A stretch of 64,000 bases of DNA from contig NZ_LR732816.1 in assembly GCF_902506205.1 (NCBI RefSeq), forward strand, positions 2,117,604 to 2,181,603, read 5' to 3'. Made by a program: the position numbers and the translations under genes. The notes beneath the pieces were generated by a model, which was not told where the DNA came from, did not search any database, and saw nothing but the letters and a program-made list of their open reading frames with translations. Shown one piece after another: positions 45,498 to 55,348 of the stretch (the first letter of the stretch is position 1; every line of letters begins with the position of its first letter). The stretch is from Brevundimonas sp. G8 (lineage in GTDB: Bacteria; Pseudomonadota; Alphaproteobacteria; Caulobacterales; Caulobacteraceae).

Positions 45498-46160
45498 ATG
45501 ACCCATTCCCCCGAAATCCGTCACCTCTTCGCCTTCGACACCGAGTTCGACGCGGACGGCACGGTGGTGCGCCCCGGCGCCTGGACGCCCGCCAAACGCT
45601 CGTATCTGCCGGCCGAGGTCGAGGCCCTGGTGGCGCAAGGCCGGCTGGAAGCCCGCCAGCAGGCGCTGGGCGAGATCGAGAACATCCGCGCCATGGCCCT
45701 GGGCAACATCGCCCAGTCGGTGGCCTCGGCCATGCCGACGCTGAAGGCTGTGGCCCAGGCGCATCGCGAACAGTCCGCCGACCTGGCCCTGGCGGCCGCG
45801 CGCGCCATCGGCGGGGCCGCACTGGAGCGTTTCCCGCAGGCGCCGCTGAAGGCCGCGCTCGAGATGCTGGCGCAGGAGATCGACGCCTCGCCGCGCCTGG
45901 TGGTGCGGACCTCGGGCCTGGACGACGAGGCGCGCGCCCTTATCCAGCAGGCCTGCGCCGACAGCGGCTTCACCGGCGTGGTCGCCTTCCGCGACGAACC
46001 GGGCATGGCGCAGACGGCCTTCCAGCTGGAATGGGCCGACGGGCGCGCCGATCATGATCCCAAAGGGTCCGCCGATCGTGTCGCCGAGGCGCTGACGGCC
46101 GCCCTGGCGGCCGAGGCCGGTCACGCCGAAACCCTTTCCGTCGACAGGAGCATGTTCTGA
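45498..46160 (+). CDS. fliH: FliH/FlbE-type flagellar assembly protein
   Basis: Protein of 220 residues occupying the position of Caulobacter flbE, the FliH-type regulator of the export ATPase FliI. The N-terminus (HLFAFDTEFDADGTVVRPG) is poorly conserved. A long alpha-helical stretch rich in Ala, Glu and Gln (VEALVAQGRLEARQQALGEI onwards) is typical of FliH coiled coils. The C-terminal globular part contains RLVVRTSGLDDEARALIQQA. The assignment rests on gene order plus this architecture more than on strict motifs. It is coupled to fliN by a one-base overlap. Confidence 0.82.
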   Translation: MTHSPEIRHLFAFDTEFDADGTVVRPGAWTPAKRSYLPAEVEALVAQGRLEARQQALGEIENIRAMALGNIAQSVASAMPTLKAVAQAHREQSADLALAAARAIGGAALERFPQAPLKAALEMLAQEIDASPRLVVRTSGLDDEARALIQQACADSGFTGVVAFRDEPGMAQTAFQLEWADGRADHDPKGSADRVAEALTAALAAEAGHAETLSVDRSMF

Positions 46161-46492
46161 TGGCATCCGACGACCTGGCGCTGGAGGAATTCTCCACCCT
46201 TTCCGGCCCGCCGCCGATCGACGATCACGGCGACAAGACCGCCGCAGACCTGGCCACCGTCTTCGACGTGCCGGTCAACATCTCTGCCGTGCTGGGCAAG
46301 TCGCACATGTCGGTGGCCCAGCTGCTGAAGCTGAACAAGGGATCGGTGCTGGAGCTGGACCGCAAGGTCGGCGAGGCGATCGACATCTTCGTCAACAACC
46401 GCCTGATCGCGCGCGGCGAGGTCGTCGTCGTCGACGACCGGTTGGGCGTGACCATGACGGAAATCATCAAGACCGAGGATTCGGGCGCCTGA
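46160..46492 (+). CDS. fliN: Flagellar motor switch protein FliN
   Basis: C-ring protein of 110 residues. An acidic N-terminus (MASDDLALEEFSTLSG) leads into the SpoA/FliN fold: VFDVPVNISAVLGKSHMSVA, LLKLNKGSVLELDRKVGEAI, DIFVNNRLIARGEVVVVDDR, ending GVTMTEIIK. The length and motifs are standard. The start codon overlaps the fliH stop codon. A 36-base gap to flbD contains only that gene's ribosome site (AGAGGAGAAG). Confidence 0.94.
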   Translation: MASDDLALEEFSTLSGPPPIDDHGDKTAADLATVFDVPVNISAVLGKSHMSVAQLLKLNKGSVLELDRKVGEAIDIFVNNRLIARGEVVVVDDRLGVTMTEIIKTEDSGA

Positions 46493-46528
46493 TCGGCGAC
46501 CGATTTTAGAGATTAGAGGAGAAGAACG

Positions 46529-47938
<1,410 letters not shown>

Positions 47939-47940
47939 GG

Positions 47941-48837
47941 ATGGCGACCCGGTTCGATCGCAGGACGCTGATCGGCGGGGCGGGCGCGCTGGCGCTTGTC
48001 GGTTGCTATCCGCGACGCGACGAACCCAAGGCCGACGAGGCTCCGCAACCCTTTCTGCTGAACGACCTGGAAGAGCTCAACGGCGGACGGCTGGGCGTGG
48101 CGGCCCTGGATGTCGGCAGCCAGCGCCGGGTGTCCTGGCGCGGACAGGAACGGTTCGCCTTCTGCTCGACCTTCAAGGCCTTCCTCGCCGTCGCCACGCT
48201 GGAGCGGGTGCAGCGTGAGGAAGAGCAGTTGGACCGCGCCGTCGCCGTCACGCGGGCGGACATGATCCCCCATGCGCCGGTCACCGAAAAAGCCATCGGC
48301 CGCACCCTGACGATCCGCGAACTGATGCAGGCGGCGGTCGAGGTCAGTGACAATCCGGCGGCCAATATCCTGATCCGCGAAATGGGCGGAATCGCCGTAT
48401 GGCGTTCGTGGTGGCCGACGTTCGGCGACACCACCACCGTCATCTCGCGCCTGGAGCCGGACCTGAACACCGCCCTGCCCAACGATCCGCGCGACACCTG
48501 CCTGCCGGACCAGACCATCGCCAACATCCGCGAGCTGGCCTTCAGCGATCGGCTGACGCCGGCGCATGATCAGTTGATCAGCGGCTGGATGATCGCTTCG
48601 CCTACGGGTGCGAACCGCATCAAGGCGGGGGCGCCCGAGGGCTGGACCGTCGCGCACAAGACCGGGACCGGCGCCAATGGCGCGACCAACGACATCGGCA
48701 TGTTGACGCCGCTGTCGGGTTCGCCGGTCCTGCTGGCCGCCTATTTCACCGGCGCGCCCGAGGCGACCGACGATCAGCGCGACGCCGTGATTGCCGAGGC
48801 GACGCGTCGGGCCCTTAAGGCGCTGGGGCGTGACTGA
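47941..48837 (+). CDS. bla: Class A beta-lactamase lipoprotein inside the flagellar operon
   Basis: Serine beta-lactamase of 298 residues with all class A motifs: S76-T-F-K79 (CSTFKA, Ser70 equivalent), S136-D-N (SDN loop), E172 in SRLEPDLN (omega loop, Glu166 equivalent), and K240-T-G. The N-terminus has twin arginines (FDRRTLIGG) and a lipobox (ALALVGC, Cys22), so it is probably a membrane lipoprotein, possibly Tat-exported. Cys75 precedes the active serine as in several carbapenemases, but no cysteine follows the KTG motif. It starts two bases after the flbD stop codon and overlaps flhA by 8 bases, so it is embedded in the flagellar transcript. Substrate range cannot be read. Confidence 0.92.
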   Translation: MATRFDRRTLIGGAGALALVGCYPRRDEPKADEAPQPFLLNDLEELNGGRLGVAALDVGSQRRVSWRGQERFAFCSTFKAFLAVATLERVQREEEQLDRAVAVTRADMIPHAPVTEKAIGRTLTIRELMQAAVEVSDNPAANILIREMGGIAVWRSWWPTFGDTTTVISRLEPDLNTALPNDPRDTCLPDQTIANIRELAFSDRLTPAHDQLISGWMIASPTGANRIKAGAPEGWTVAHKTGTGANGATNDIGMLTPLSGSPVLLAAYFTGAPEATDDQRDAVIAEATRRALKALGRD

Positions 48838-50947
48838 CACGCCCACCATGATGAAGGACGGCATGGCGCGCCCCACCGGGCGCGACGTCCTGGGCTGGGT
48901 CAACCGCGGCGAAGTGCTGATGGCCGTCGGCGTGATCGGCGTGATCATGCTGCTGATCCTGCCGGTCCCGAAGATGCTTCTGGACCTGCTGCTGGCGATC
49001 TCGCTGGTCTCGTCCGTGCTGATCCTTATGACCGCCGTGATGATGAAGCGGCCGCTGGACTTCGCCATCTTCCCCACGGTGCTGCTGGTCTCGACCCTGT
49101 TCCGCCTGGGTCTGAACCTGGCCTCGACGCGTCTGATCCTGACGCACGGCCAGGAAGGCCACGACGCGGCAGGGCAAGTCATCAACGCCTTCGGTCAGCT
49201 GATGATGGGCGGCAACTTCATCATCGGGGTGATCATCTTCGCCATCATCCTGGTGGTGAACTTCGTCGTCATCACCAAGGGTTCGACCCGGATCGCCGAA
49301 GTGTCCGCCCGCTTCACCCTGGACTCCATGCCGGGCAAGCAGATGGCCATCGACGCCGATCTGTCCAGCGGCCTGATCACCGAGGAGCAGGCCAAGCTGC
49401 GTCGCAAGGAGCTGGAGCAGGAATCGACCTTCTTCGGCGCCATGGACGGCGCGTCCAAGTTCGTGCGCGGCGACGCCGTCGCAGGCCTGATCATCACCTT
49501 CATCAACGCCATCGGCGGCATCCTGATCGGCACGCTGCAGCACGGCATGCCGGCGATGGAGGCCGCCAACACCTATGTCCAGCTGACCATCGGCGACGGC
49601 CTAGTGACGCAGGTTCCGGCCATCATCATCTCCATCGCCGCCGGCTTCCTAGTGTCCAAGGCGGGCGTCGAGGGCACGGCGGACAAGGCCATGGTCACCC
49701 AACTGGCCACCAACCCGGTGTCGCTGGGCGTGGTGTCGGGTGCGGCCGGCCTGATCGGCCTGATCCCCGGCATGCCGCTGATCCCGTTCGCGGCCCTGGC
49801 CCTGGGGTCGGGCTTCATGGCCTGGAAGCTGGGGCGCAACCGGCTGAAGCCGCAACCGACCGAGGCCGAGATCGCTGCGACCGCCGCCGCCGCCAAGCCC
49901 AAGGAAGATGTCGAAGAACCGATCTCCAACATCCTGACCATCGACGAGGTGAAGATCGAACTGGGCTATTCGCTGCTCAGCCTGATCAACGATCTGGAAG
50001 GCCGCCGCCTGACCGATCAGATTCGCGCCCTGCGCCGGTCCCTGGCCCAGGAATACGGCTTCGTCATTCCCCAGGTGCGCATCCTCGACAACATGCGCCT
50101 GCCGAGTCAGGGCTACGCCATTCGCATCAAGGAGATGGAGAGCGGCGCGGGCGAGGTTCGGCTAGGGCATCTGATGGCGATGGACCCGTCGGGGCGTCAG
50201 GTCGAACTGCCTGGCGAGCACATGCGCGAGCCGGCCTTCGGTCTGCCCGCCACCTGGATCGAAGAGGGGATGCGCGAGGAGGCGACGTTCCGGGGCTACA
50301 CCCTGGTCGATCCATCGACGGTCCTGACTACCCATCTGACCGAGATATTGAAAGACAACATGGCGGACCTGCTTTCCTACGCAGAGGTTCAGAAGCTGCT
50401 GAAGGAGCTCGGCGCCGAGGAAAAGAAACTGGTCGAGGAACTGGTCCCCAGCGTGGTCACGGTCACCACCCTGCAACGGGTGCTGCAATCGCTGCTGCGT
50501 GAGAAGGTGTCGATCCGCGACTTGCCGGCGATCCTGGAAGGCCTGGCCGAGGCGGCACCGCACAGCTCCAGCGTCACCACCCTGGTCGAACACGTCCGCG
50601 CACGCCTGGGCCGCCAGCTGTGCTGGCAGAACAAGGATGGCGAGGGCGCTCTGCCCATCGTCACCTTGTCGCCGGAATGGGAGAACGCCTTCGCCGAAAG
50701 CCTGATCGGTCAGGGCGAGGACAAGCAGTTGGCCATGGCCCCCTCGCGGCTTCAGGACTTCATCCGTGCGGTTCGCGATACCTTTGAGCGGATCGCCATG
50801 ACGGGCGAGAATCCGGTGCTGCTGACCGGGCCGATGACCCGACCTTATGTTCGTTCCATCATCGAGCGCTTCCGGGGGCAGACCGTGGTGATGAGCCAGA
50901 ACGAAATCCATCCCAAGGCACGTTTGCGTACGCTGGGCCAGGTCTGA
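48830..50947 (+). CDS. flhA: Flagellar export apparatus protein FlhA
   Basis: Large export-gate protein of about 705 residues. The N-terminal half has about eight membrane segments, including VGVIGVIMLLILPVPKMLLD, FPTVLLVSTLFRLGLNLAST (FHIPEP family signature region) and the FHIPEP loop VVITKGSTRIAEVSARFTLD. The C-terminal cytosolic domain (ISNILTIDEVKIELGYSLLS onwards) docks export substrates. GTG at 48830 has AAGG upstream and overlaps the bla stop codon; ATG at 48848 is the alternative (699 residues). In Caulobacter flhA (flbF) lies close to the fliF-flbD operon, as here. Confidence 0.95.
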   Translation: MTDTPTMMKDGMARPTGRDVLGWVNRGEVLMAVGVIGVIMLLILPVPKMLLDLLLAISLVSSVLILMTAVMMKRPLDFAIFPTVLLVSTLFRLGLNLASTRLILTHGQEGHDAAGQVINAFGQLMMGGNFIIGVIIFAIILVVNFVVITKGSTRIAEVSARFTLDSMPGKQMAIDADLSSGLITEEQAKLRRKELEQESTFFGAMDGASKFVRGDAVAGLIITFINAIGGILIGTLQHGMPAMEAANTYVQLTIGDGLVTQVPAIIISIAAGFLVSKAGVEGTADKAMVTQLATNPVSLGVVSGAAGLIGLIPGMPLIPFAALALGSGFMAWKLGRNRLKPQPTEAEIAATAAAAKPKEDVEEPISNILTIDEVKIELGYSLLSLINDLEGRRLTDQIRALRRSLAQEYGFVIPQVRILDNMRLPSQGYAIRIKEMESGAGEVRLGHLMAMDPSGRQVELPGEHMREPAFGLPATWIEEGMREEATFRGYTLVDPSTVLTTHLTEILKDNMADLLSYAEVQKLLKELGAEEKKLVEELVPSVVTVTTLQRVLQSLLREKVSIRDLPAILEGLAEAAPHSSSVTTLVEHVRARLGRQLCWQNKDGEGALPIVTLSPEWENAFAESLIGQGEDKQLAMAPSRLQDFIRAVRDTFERIAMTGENPVLLTGPMTRPYVRSIIERFRGQTVVMSQNEIHPKARLRTLGQV

Positions 50948-51020
50948 CAACGATCTGTAAAATCGACGGAATCAGTTTGATGTTTGACGCGGCGCAGCAC
51001 GCCGTTAAAGCTCCACCGTC

Positions 51021-52547
51021 ATGATCCCAAGCCCCCGGACCCAATGGTCGCGATTGCGCGACTTCACCCGCACGTCGTCGCTCGCGCGGTCGATGTCGGC
51101 CATGCTGATCCTGGTTTTCGGCCTGCTGATCGTCGTCAATGCGACCACCTTCGTGATGATCCAGCGCACAGCGTCGGTGAACCGCACCATCGAACATGCG
51201 CAACAGATGCGTCGCGCGTCGCGCACCACCTTGATTTCCATGCTGAACGCCGAGACGGCGCAGCGGGGCTTTCTGCTGACCGGCCGCAGCGATTTCCTTC
51301 AGCCCTATCGCCAGGCGCAGGAAGAGATGAAGCCGGCCGTCGCCTTCCTCGACGAAGGCGCCGCGCAGGATCCGACGCTGAAGGCGCCGGTCGATCGCAT
51401 CCATCGCCTGGCGGACCTGAAATGGGCTGAGATGGAACGGACCGTGACCCTGGCCCAGCAAGGGCGGATCGGTCAGTCGATCCAAGCTGTCCGCTCGGGT
51501 GAGGGCAAGCGCTACATGGACGAGCTGCGGGCCGCGGTTGAGGACTTCGACGCCCTCAAGTCCGCCCGCATCGCAGAACGAAGGAAAGCCTCCGACCGTT
51601 TCGGCGTCCTGACGGTGACGATGAACGCCATCGCCGGCCTGCTGGTTATCGTGCTGGCGCTGTTGTCGGCCTGGATGGTGCGGCGCTACGTCTCTGAACT
51701 TCAGGCCGCCCGCGCCACGCTGGATGCGGCCAATGCCGGTCTGGAAGACAAGGTCCGCGAACGCACCGGCGACCTGATGCGCGCCAACGAGGAAATCCAG
51801 CGCTTCGCCTATATCGTCAGCCATGACCTCCGCGCGCCCTTGGTCAACGTCATGGGCTACACTTCCGAACTGGAGCAGGCAGGCAGGGTCGTCGACAAGG
51901 CCATCGCCGACGCCGAGAAGACGCGCGCAGTCGATGCCGACGTGATCATGGCGATCCGCGAGGACATGCCAGAGGCCATCGGCTTCATTCGCGCCTCGAC
52001 CGAGAAGATGGACCGGCTGATCAACGCCATTCTGAAGCTGTCGCGCGAGGGCCGCCGCAACCTTACGCCCGAGACGCTGGACATGACCGCCATGGCCCAG
52101 AACATCGCCGACAGCGTCCACCACCAGACCGAGGCCTCGGGCGCGCGAATCGAGGTCCAGCCTCTGCCGGAAATCGAAAGCGATCGTATTTCGATGGAGC
52201 AGATTGTCGGCAATCTGATCGACAACGCCGTCAAATATCTGGACGCTAGCCGACCCGGTGAGATCATCGTGTCGGGCGAGGACGTGCCGGGTGGCTGGGT
52301 CGTCTATCGGGTCGCCGACAACGGCCGAGGCATCGCGCCGCGCGACCACGAACGGATCTTCGAACTGTTCCGCCGCTCCGGCAAACAGGACAGGTCGGGC
52401 GAGGGCCTGGGTCTGGCCTTTGTGCGCAACAGCGTGCGACGGATTGGCGGGACGATCGACCTCGAGTCCGAGCTTGGCAAAGGCTCGACTTTCCTGCTGA
52501 AATTCCCCAAACGACTGATCCTAGCTGAACCCGGAGGCGCGCTGTGA
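51021..52547 (+). CDS. CHASE3-domain sensor histidine kinase
   Basis: Membrane sensor kinase of 508 residues. TM1 (MLILVFGLLIVVNATTFVMI) is followed by a periplasmic CHASE3-type helical domain (MLNAETAQRGFLLTGRSDFL is the hallmark). TM2 is AIAGLLVIVLALLSAWMVRR and a coiled-coil linker follows. The phosphoacceptor is IVSHDLRAPLVNVMGYTSEL (His near residue 268), and the ATPase domain has QIVGNLIDNAVKYLD, VADNGRGIAPRDHERIFELF and GEGLGLAFVRNSVRRIGG. It overlaps the receiver gene by four bases, so they are a coupled pair. The CHASE3 ligand is unknown. Confidence 0.93.
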   Translation: MIPSPRTQWSRLRDFTRTSSLARSMSAMLILVFGLLIVVNATTFVMIQRTASVNRTIEHAQQMRRASRTTLISMLNAETAQRGFLLTGRSDFLQPYRQAQEEMKPAVAFLDEGAAQDPTLKAPVDRIHRLADLKWAEMERTVTLAQQGRIGQSIQAVRSGEGKRYMDELRAAVEDFDALKSARIAERRKASDRFGVLTVTMNAIAGLLVIVLALLSAWMVRRYVSELQAARATLDAANAGLEDKVRERTGDLMRANEEIQRFAYIVSHDLRAPLVNVMGYTSELEQAGRVVDKAIADAEKTRAVDADVIMAIREDMPEAIGFIRASTEKMDRLINAILKLSREGRRNLTPETLDMTAMAQNIADSVHHQTEASGARIEVQPLPEIESDRISMEQIVGNLIDNAVKYLDASRPGEIIVSGEDVPGGWVVYRVADNGRGIAPRDHERIFELFRRSGKQDRSGEGLGLAFVRNSVRRIGGTIDLESELGKGSTFLLKFPKRLILAEPGGAL

Positions 52548-52966
52548 CGCAACCCGTCAAAATCATCATGGTCGAAGACGACCACGGCCACGCCAAGCTG
52601 ATCGAAAAGAACATCCGCCGGGCCAACATCAACAACGAGATCAAGCATTTCGACGAGGGCGGCGCGGCGCTGGACTATCTGTTCAGCGACGAAATCCTGA
52701 CCAATGGCCCGCTGCTGATCCTGCTGGACCTCAACCTGCCCGATATGTCTGGAACTGATATTCTGGAGAAGGTGAAGGGCAACGACCGTCTGAAGCGCGC
52801 GCCGGTCGTCGTACTGACCACCACGGACGACAAGGTTGAGATTCAGCGCTGCTACGACTTGGGCTGTAACGTCTACATCACCAAGCCGGTGGATTATGAA
52901 TCCTTCGCCGGCGCCATCCGCCAGTTGGGCCTGTTCCTGTCGGTCATCCAGGCGCCGGAGATCTGA
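52544..52966 (+). CDS. Single-domain response regulator
   Basis: Stand-alone receiver of 140 residues with a GTG start (GGAGG seven bases upstream) inside the end of the kinase gene. [20 protein letters not shown] gives the acidic pair, [14 protein letters not shown] the phosphoacceptor Asp62, VVVLTTTDD the Thr and [12 protein letters not shown] the Lys. The sequence is of the RcpA/phytochrome-associated receiver type ([25 protein letters not shown]). It has no output domain, so it probably passes phosphate on to the downstream receiver-kinase or acts by protein contact. Confidence 0.93.
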   Translation: MTQPVKIIMVEDDHGHAKLIEKNIRRANINNEIKHFDEGGAALDYLFSDEILTNGPLLILLDLNLPDMSGTDILEKVKGNDRLKRAPVVVLTTTDDKVEIQRCYDLGCNVYITKPVDYESFAGAIRQLGLFLSVIQAPEI

Positions 52967-52968
52967 CG

Positions 52969-54006
52969 ATCGAGACGCCGCAGCCTATCCGCCTGCTCTA
53001 TATCGACGACGACCGGGGCCTGTCCCGGCTGGTCGAGAAGGAGTTGGGGCGTCACGGCTATGCCGTCACCTGCGCCCCCGATGGGGATGCGGGGCTGGAG
53101 TTGTTGCAGCAGCATGAATACGACGTCTGCGCGCTGGACCACTATATGCCGACGCGCGACGGGCTGGACGTCCTGCCTGACATCATGACCCTCAGCGCGC
53201 CACCGCCGGTGGTCTATGTGACGGGCGCACAGGACGGGCGGATCGCCGTGGCGGCTCTTCGCGCGGGCGCCGCCGACTATGTCATCAAGGACGTGTCCGA
53301 GGATTTCACCTCCCTGCTGCGTTCGGCGCTGGAAGACGCGCTGCTACGTCGCCGGCTGCAGCGCGAGAACGACCTGGCCCAGGAAGAAATCAGGCTGGGG
53401 CGCGACCGGGCCGAGGCCATGCTGCGCGAGGTCAACCACCGCGTCGGCAACTCGCTGCAGCTGGTGTCCAGCTTCATGTCGCTGCAGATGCGACACATCA
53501 CCGACCAGGGCGCCAAGGATGCGCTGCGGGAATCGCAGGCGCGGATCGAAGCCGTCGCCCATGTTCACCGCCGCCTCTACACCTCAGGCGACATGAGCAC
53601 CGTCGCCATGGACGAATATCTGGTGGGGCTGATGGACGAACTGTCCAAGTCCATCGGGCCGGACGAGGGGTCGCCACGTCTGGTGCTGGATGCCGAACCC
53701 CTGTCGGTCACGACCGATCAGGCGGTGTCCATCGGCGTCATCGTCACTGAACTGGTCACCAACGCCGTCAAATACGCCTATGCGCCGGGGCAGGGCGGTG
53801 AAATCCGCATCCATCTGCGCCGCGAAGGTGACAACAAGGTCGCATTGATGGTCGAGGACGACGGCCCCGGCATGGGCGACGGCACTCCCAAGGGTACGGG
53901 CCTGGGCGGCAAGATCATTTCGGCGATGGCCTCGGGCCTGCGCTCGGTCGTCGAGTTCGACGGCGCCCACAAGGGCGTGCGCGCCAGGCTGTCGTTCGAC
54001 CTCTAG
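52969..54006 (+). CDS. Receiver-HWE/HisKA_2 hybrid kinase with non-canonical start
   Basis: Cytoplasmic hybrid of about 345 residues. The receiver comes first: [20 protein letters not shown], phosphoacceptor near Asp57 ([16 protein letters not shown]), then [10 protein letters not shown] and [11 protein letters not shown] helical linker leads to the HisKA_2 phosphoacceptor box [20 protein letters not shown], and the ATPase domain has [16 protein letters not shown] and [12 protein letters not shown]. No ATG, GTG or TTG exists in frame before the receiver. The only TTG, at 53044, would delete its first strand and acidic pocket. ATC at 52969 lies eight bases after GGAG and is the likely initiation point, unless a sequencing error hides an ATG. 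Confidence 0.8.
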   Translation: METPQPIRLLYIDDDRGLSRLVEKELGRHGYAVTCAPDGDAGLELLQQHEYDVCALDHYMPTRDGLDVLPDIMTLSAPPPVVYVTGAQDGRIAVAALRAGAADYVIKDVSEDFTSLLRSALEDALLRRRLQRENDLAQEEIRLGRDRAEAMLREVNHRVGNSLQLVSSFMSLQMRHITDQGAKDALRESQARIEAVAHVHRRLYTSGDMSTVAMDEYLVGLMDELSKSIGPDEGSPRLVLDAEPLSVTTDQAVSIGVIVTELVTNAVKYAYAPGQGGEIRIHLRREGDNKVALMVEDDGPGMGDGTPKGTGLGGKIISAMASGLRSVVEFDGAHKGVRARLSFDL

Positions 54007-54020
54007 GGTCGGTATCCGTC

Positions 54021-54464
54021 ATGTTGCAGTTCGGCGTCCGCAAACCCGCTTCCGATTATCGTCACCGCGCCACCGCGTTCGGCATCGTCGAACGCGACGG
54101 TCTGATCGCCTGTGTCCGCGTGGAGCGCCAGGCCGGTCCCTATTTCGACCTTCCCGGCGGCGGTATCGATGTCGAGGAGACCGAGGTCCAGGCCCTTAAG
54201 CGCGAGTTCGTCGAGGAGACGGGCCTAGCCATCGCGCCGCTGAACCGCATCGCCGAGGCCAGCCAGTATTTCGTGCGTTCCACCTCAGAGCCGGTGAACA
54301 ATGTCGGCGGCTTCTGGACCGCGACCGTCACCGCCGAAAACCCGCATGCGAAATGCGAGGACGACCACACTCTGGTGTGGCTAGATCCGACCTTCGCCCT
54401 GTCCCGGTTGAGACACGATTCCCATGCCTGGGCGGTTGCCGTGTGGCTGCGTCGCGCAAGCTGA
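54021..54464 (+). CDS. Nudix hydrolase
   Basis: Protein of 147 residues. The complete Nudix box is present: GGGIDVEETEVQALKREFVE followed by ETGL (G-x5-E-x7-REUxEExGU), which coordinates magnesium and hydrolyses nucleoside diphosphates linked to another group. The substrate cannot be assigned. The N-terminal ATAFGIVERDGLIACVRVER is the usual first strand. It follows the hybrid kinase by 14 bases on the same strand and may be the last gene of that operon. Confidence 0.88.
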   Translation: MLQFGVRKPASDYRHRATAFGIVERDGLIACVRVERQAGPYFDLPGGGIDVEETEVQALKREFVEETGLAIAPLNRIAEASQYFVRSTSEPVNNVGGFWTATVTAENPHAKCEDDHTLVWLDPTFALSRLRHDSHAWAVAVWLRRAS

Positions 54465-54471
54465 GCCTTAC

Positions 54472-54496
54472 GGAACGGGCGCAAGGCTGCGCCGTT
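54472..54496 (+). promoter_or_regulatory. EcfG (general stress sigma) promoter for csbD
   Basis: GGAAC (54472-54476), 16 bases, CGTT (54493-54496): exact match to the alphaproteobacterial EcfG/SigT consensus GGAAC-N16/17-CGTT. The CsbD start lies 52 bases downstream. CsbD-family genes are typical general stress genes. Confidence 0.8.
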
Positions 54497-54548
54497 TACT
54501 TTTCAACCCGCAACGCCCTGTCGCGGCTATTGAAAACGGAGAGTCCAG

Positions 54549-54728
54549 ATGGCTGATCACGATCGTGTCGAAGGCGCCGCCAAGAACATCGGCGGCAAGA
54601 TCAAGGAAGCCGCCGGCAAGGTGACCGGCGACAGCAAACTGCAGGCCGAGGGCAAGGCCGACCAAGTTGAAGGCAAGGTCCAGAATACGGTCGGCGGCGT
54701 CAAGGACAGCCTCCGCGACAAGGCCTAA
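54549..54728 (+). CDS. CsbD-family stress protein
   Basis: A 59-residue hydrophilic protein. It begins MADHDRVEGAAKNIGGKIKE and continues with AAGKVTGDSKLQAEGKADQV, then EGKVQNTVGGVKDSLRDKA. This is the CsbD pattern of charged Gly-Lys-rich short helices that is largely unfolded in isolation. The ribosome site is GGAGAG. CsbD proteins are induced by general stress in many bacteria; their molecular function is unknown. An exact EcfG promoter lies upstream and a GAAA-loop hairpin terminator follows, so it is a single-gene transcript. Confidence 0.88.
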   Translation: MADHDRVEGAAKNIGGKIKEAAGKVTGDSKLQAEGKADQVEGKVQNTVGGVKDSLRDKA

Positions 54729-54755
54729 GTCTCACCAGAATTGCGCGAAGATACG

Positions 54756-54785
54756 AAACGCCGCCCGCGAAAGCGGGCGGCGTTT
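54756..54785. terminator. Bidirectional terminator after csbD
   Basis: AAACGCCGCCCGC (54756-54768), GAAA tetraloop, GCGGGCGGCGTTT (54773-54785): a 13-bp perfect stem between the convergent csbD and the exported-protein gene. The A/T ends make it usable from both sides. Confidence 0.88.
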
Positions 54786-54796
54786 CTGCGTTTCGA

Positions 54797-55294
54797 TCAA
54801 TCCTTGTCGCCCCAGAGCTTGATCGACAGGCCCTTACCGTCCGTCGCATCGACGGGGCGGCATTCCGAACTGAAGCCGCCTTCGACCGGACGGGGGCGGC
54901 AGTCCATTTCCCGCAAGGCCGACGGCGCGCTGGCCGCTCGCGACTGCGGCCCGCACTGAACGGCATAGGCCGAACCGCCGGCGTTGGCCTGGATCATCTG
55001 ACAGTCGCCCGCCATCCCACTGGGACGTAGGGCCTCGGGCAGGTCAGCCCCCATGGCCAGGGCCAGCTGTTCGCGCACCTCGGTCTGGCAGACCTCCATG
55101 GACTGCGCGCCGCGCACCAGCGGACTGCACCGCGCGCGCTCGAACCCGAAGGGATCGGCCAGGCCCCAGGCCGGAACGGAATGTTGCACCGCAGGCACGG
55201 GCGTCTCGACCACCGGCTCCGGCGCGGGCGTCTCCCACACCACGGTTGGTGCGGGTTGTTGCAACAAAAGTAGGGCGAAGGCGGCAGCGATCAT
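54797..55294 (-). CDS. Exported hypothetical protein with several cysteines
   Basis: Not recognised. The protein has 165 residues. It starts at 55294 (MIAAAFALLLLQQPAP) with a signal-peptide-like stretch and a proline/valine-rich segment (APTVVWETPAPEPVVETPVP). The rest contains six cysteines (ARCSPLV, EVCQTEV, GDCQMIQ, VQCGPQS, MDCRPRP, SECRPVD), which could form disulfides in the periplasm. The C-terminus is short and charged (KLWGDKD). The gene is alone on the minus strand; a gap of about 54 bases separates it from the upstream VWA gene. Confidence 0.65.
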   Translation of the reverse strand: MIAAAFALLLLQQPAPTVVWETPAPEPVVETPVPAVQHSVPAWGLADPFGFERARCSPLVRGAQSMEVCQTEVREQLALAMGADLPEALRPSGMAGDCQMIQANAGGSAYAVQCGPQSRAASAPSALREMDCRPRPVEGGFSSECRPVDATDGKGLSIKLWGDKD

Positions 55295-55348
55295 GGACAA
55301 AGCCCCTCGATGTGGTCGCAGGGCAGGAACTCGCCCGTGACGCGAAAT

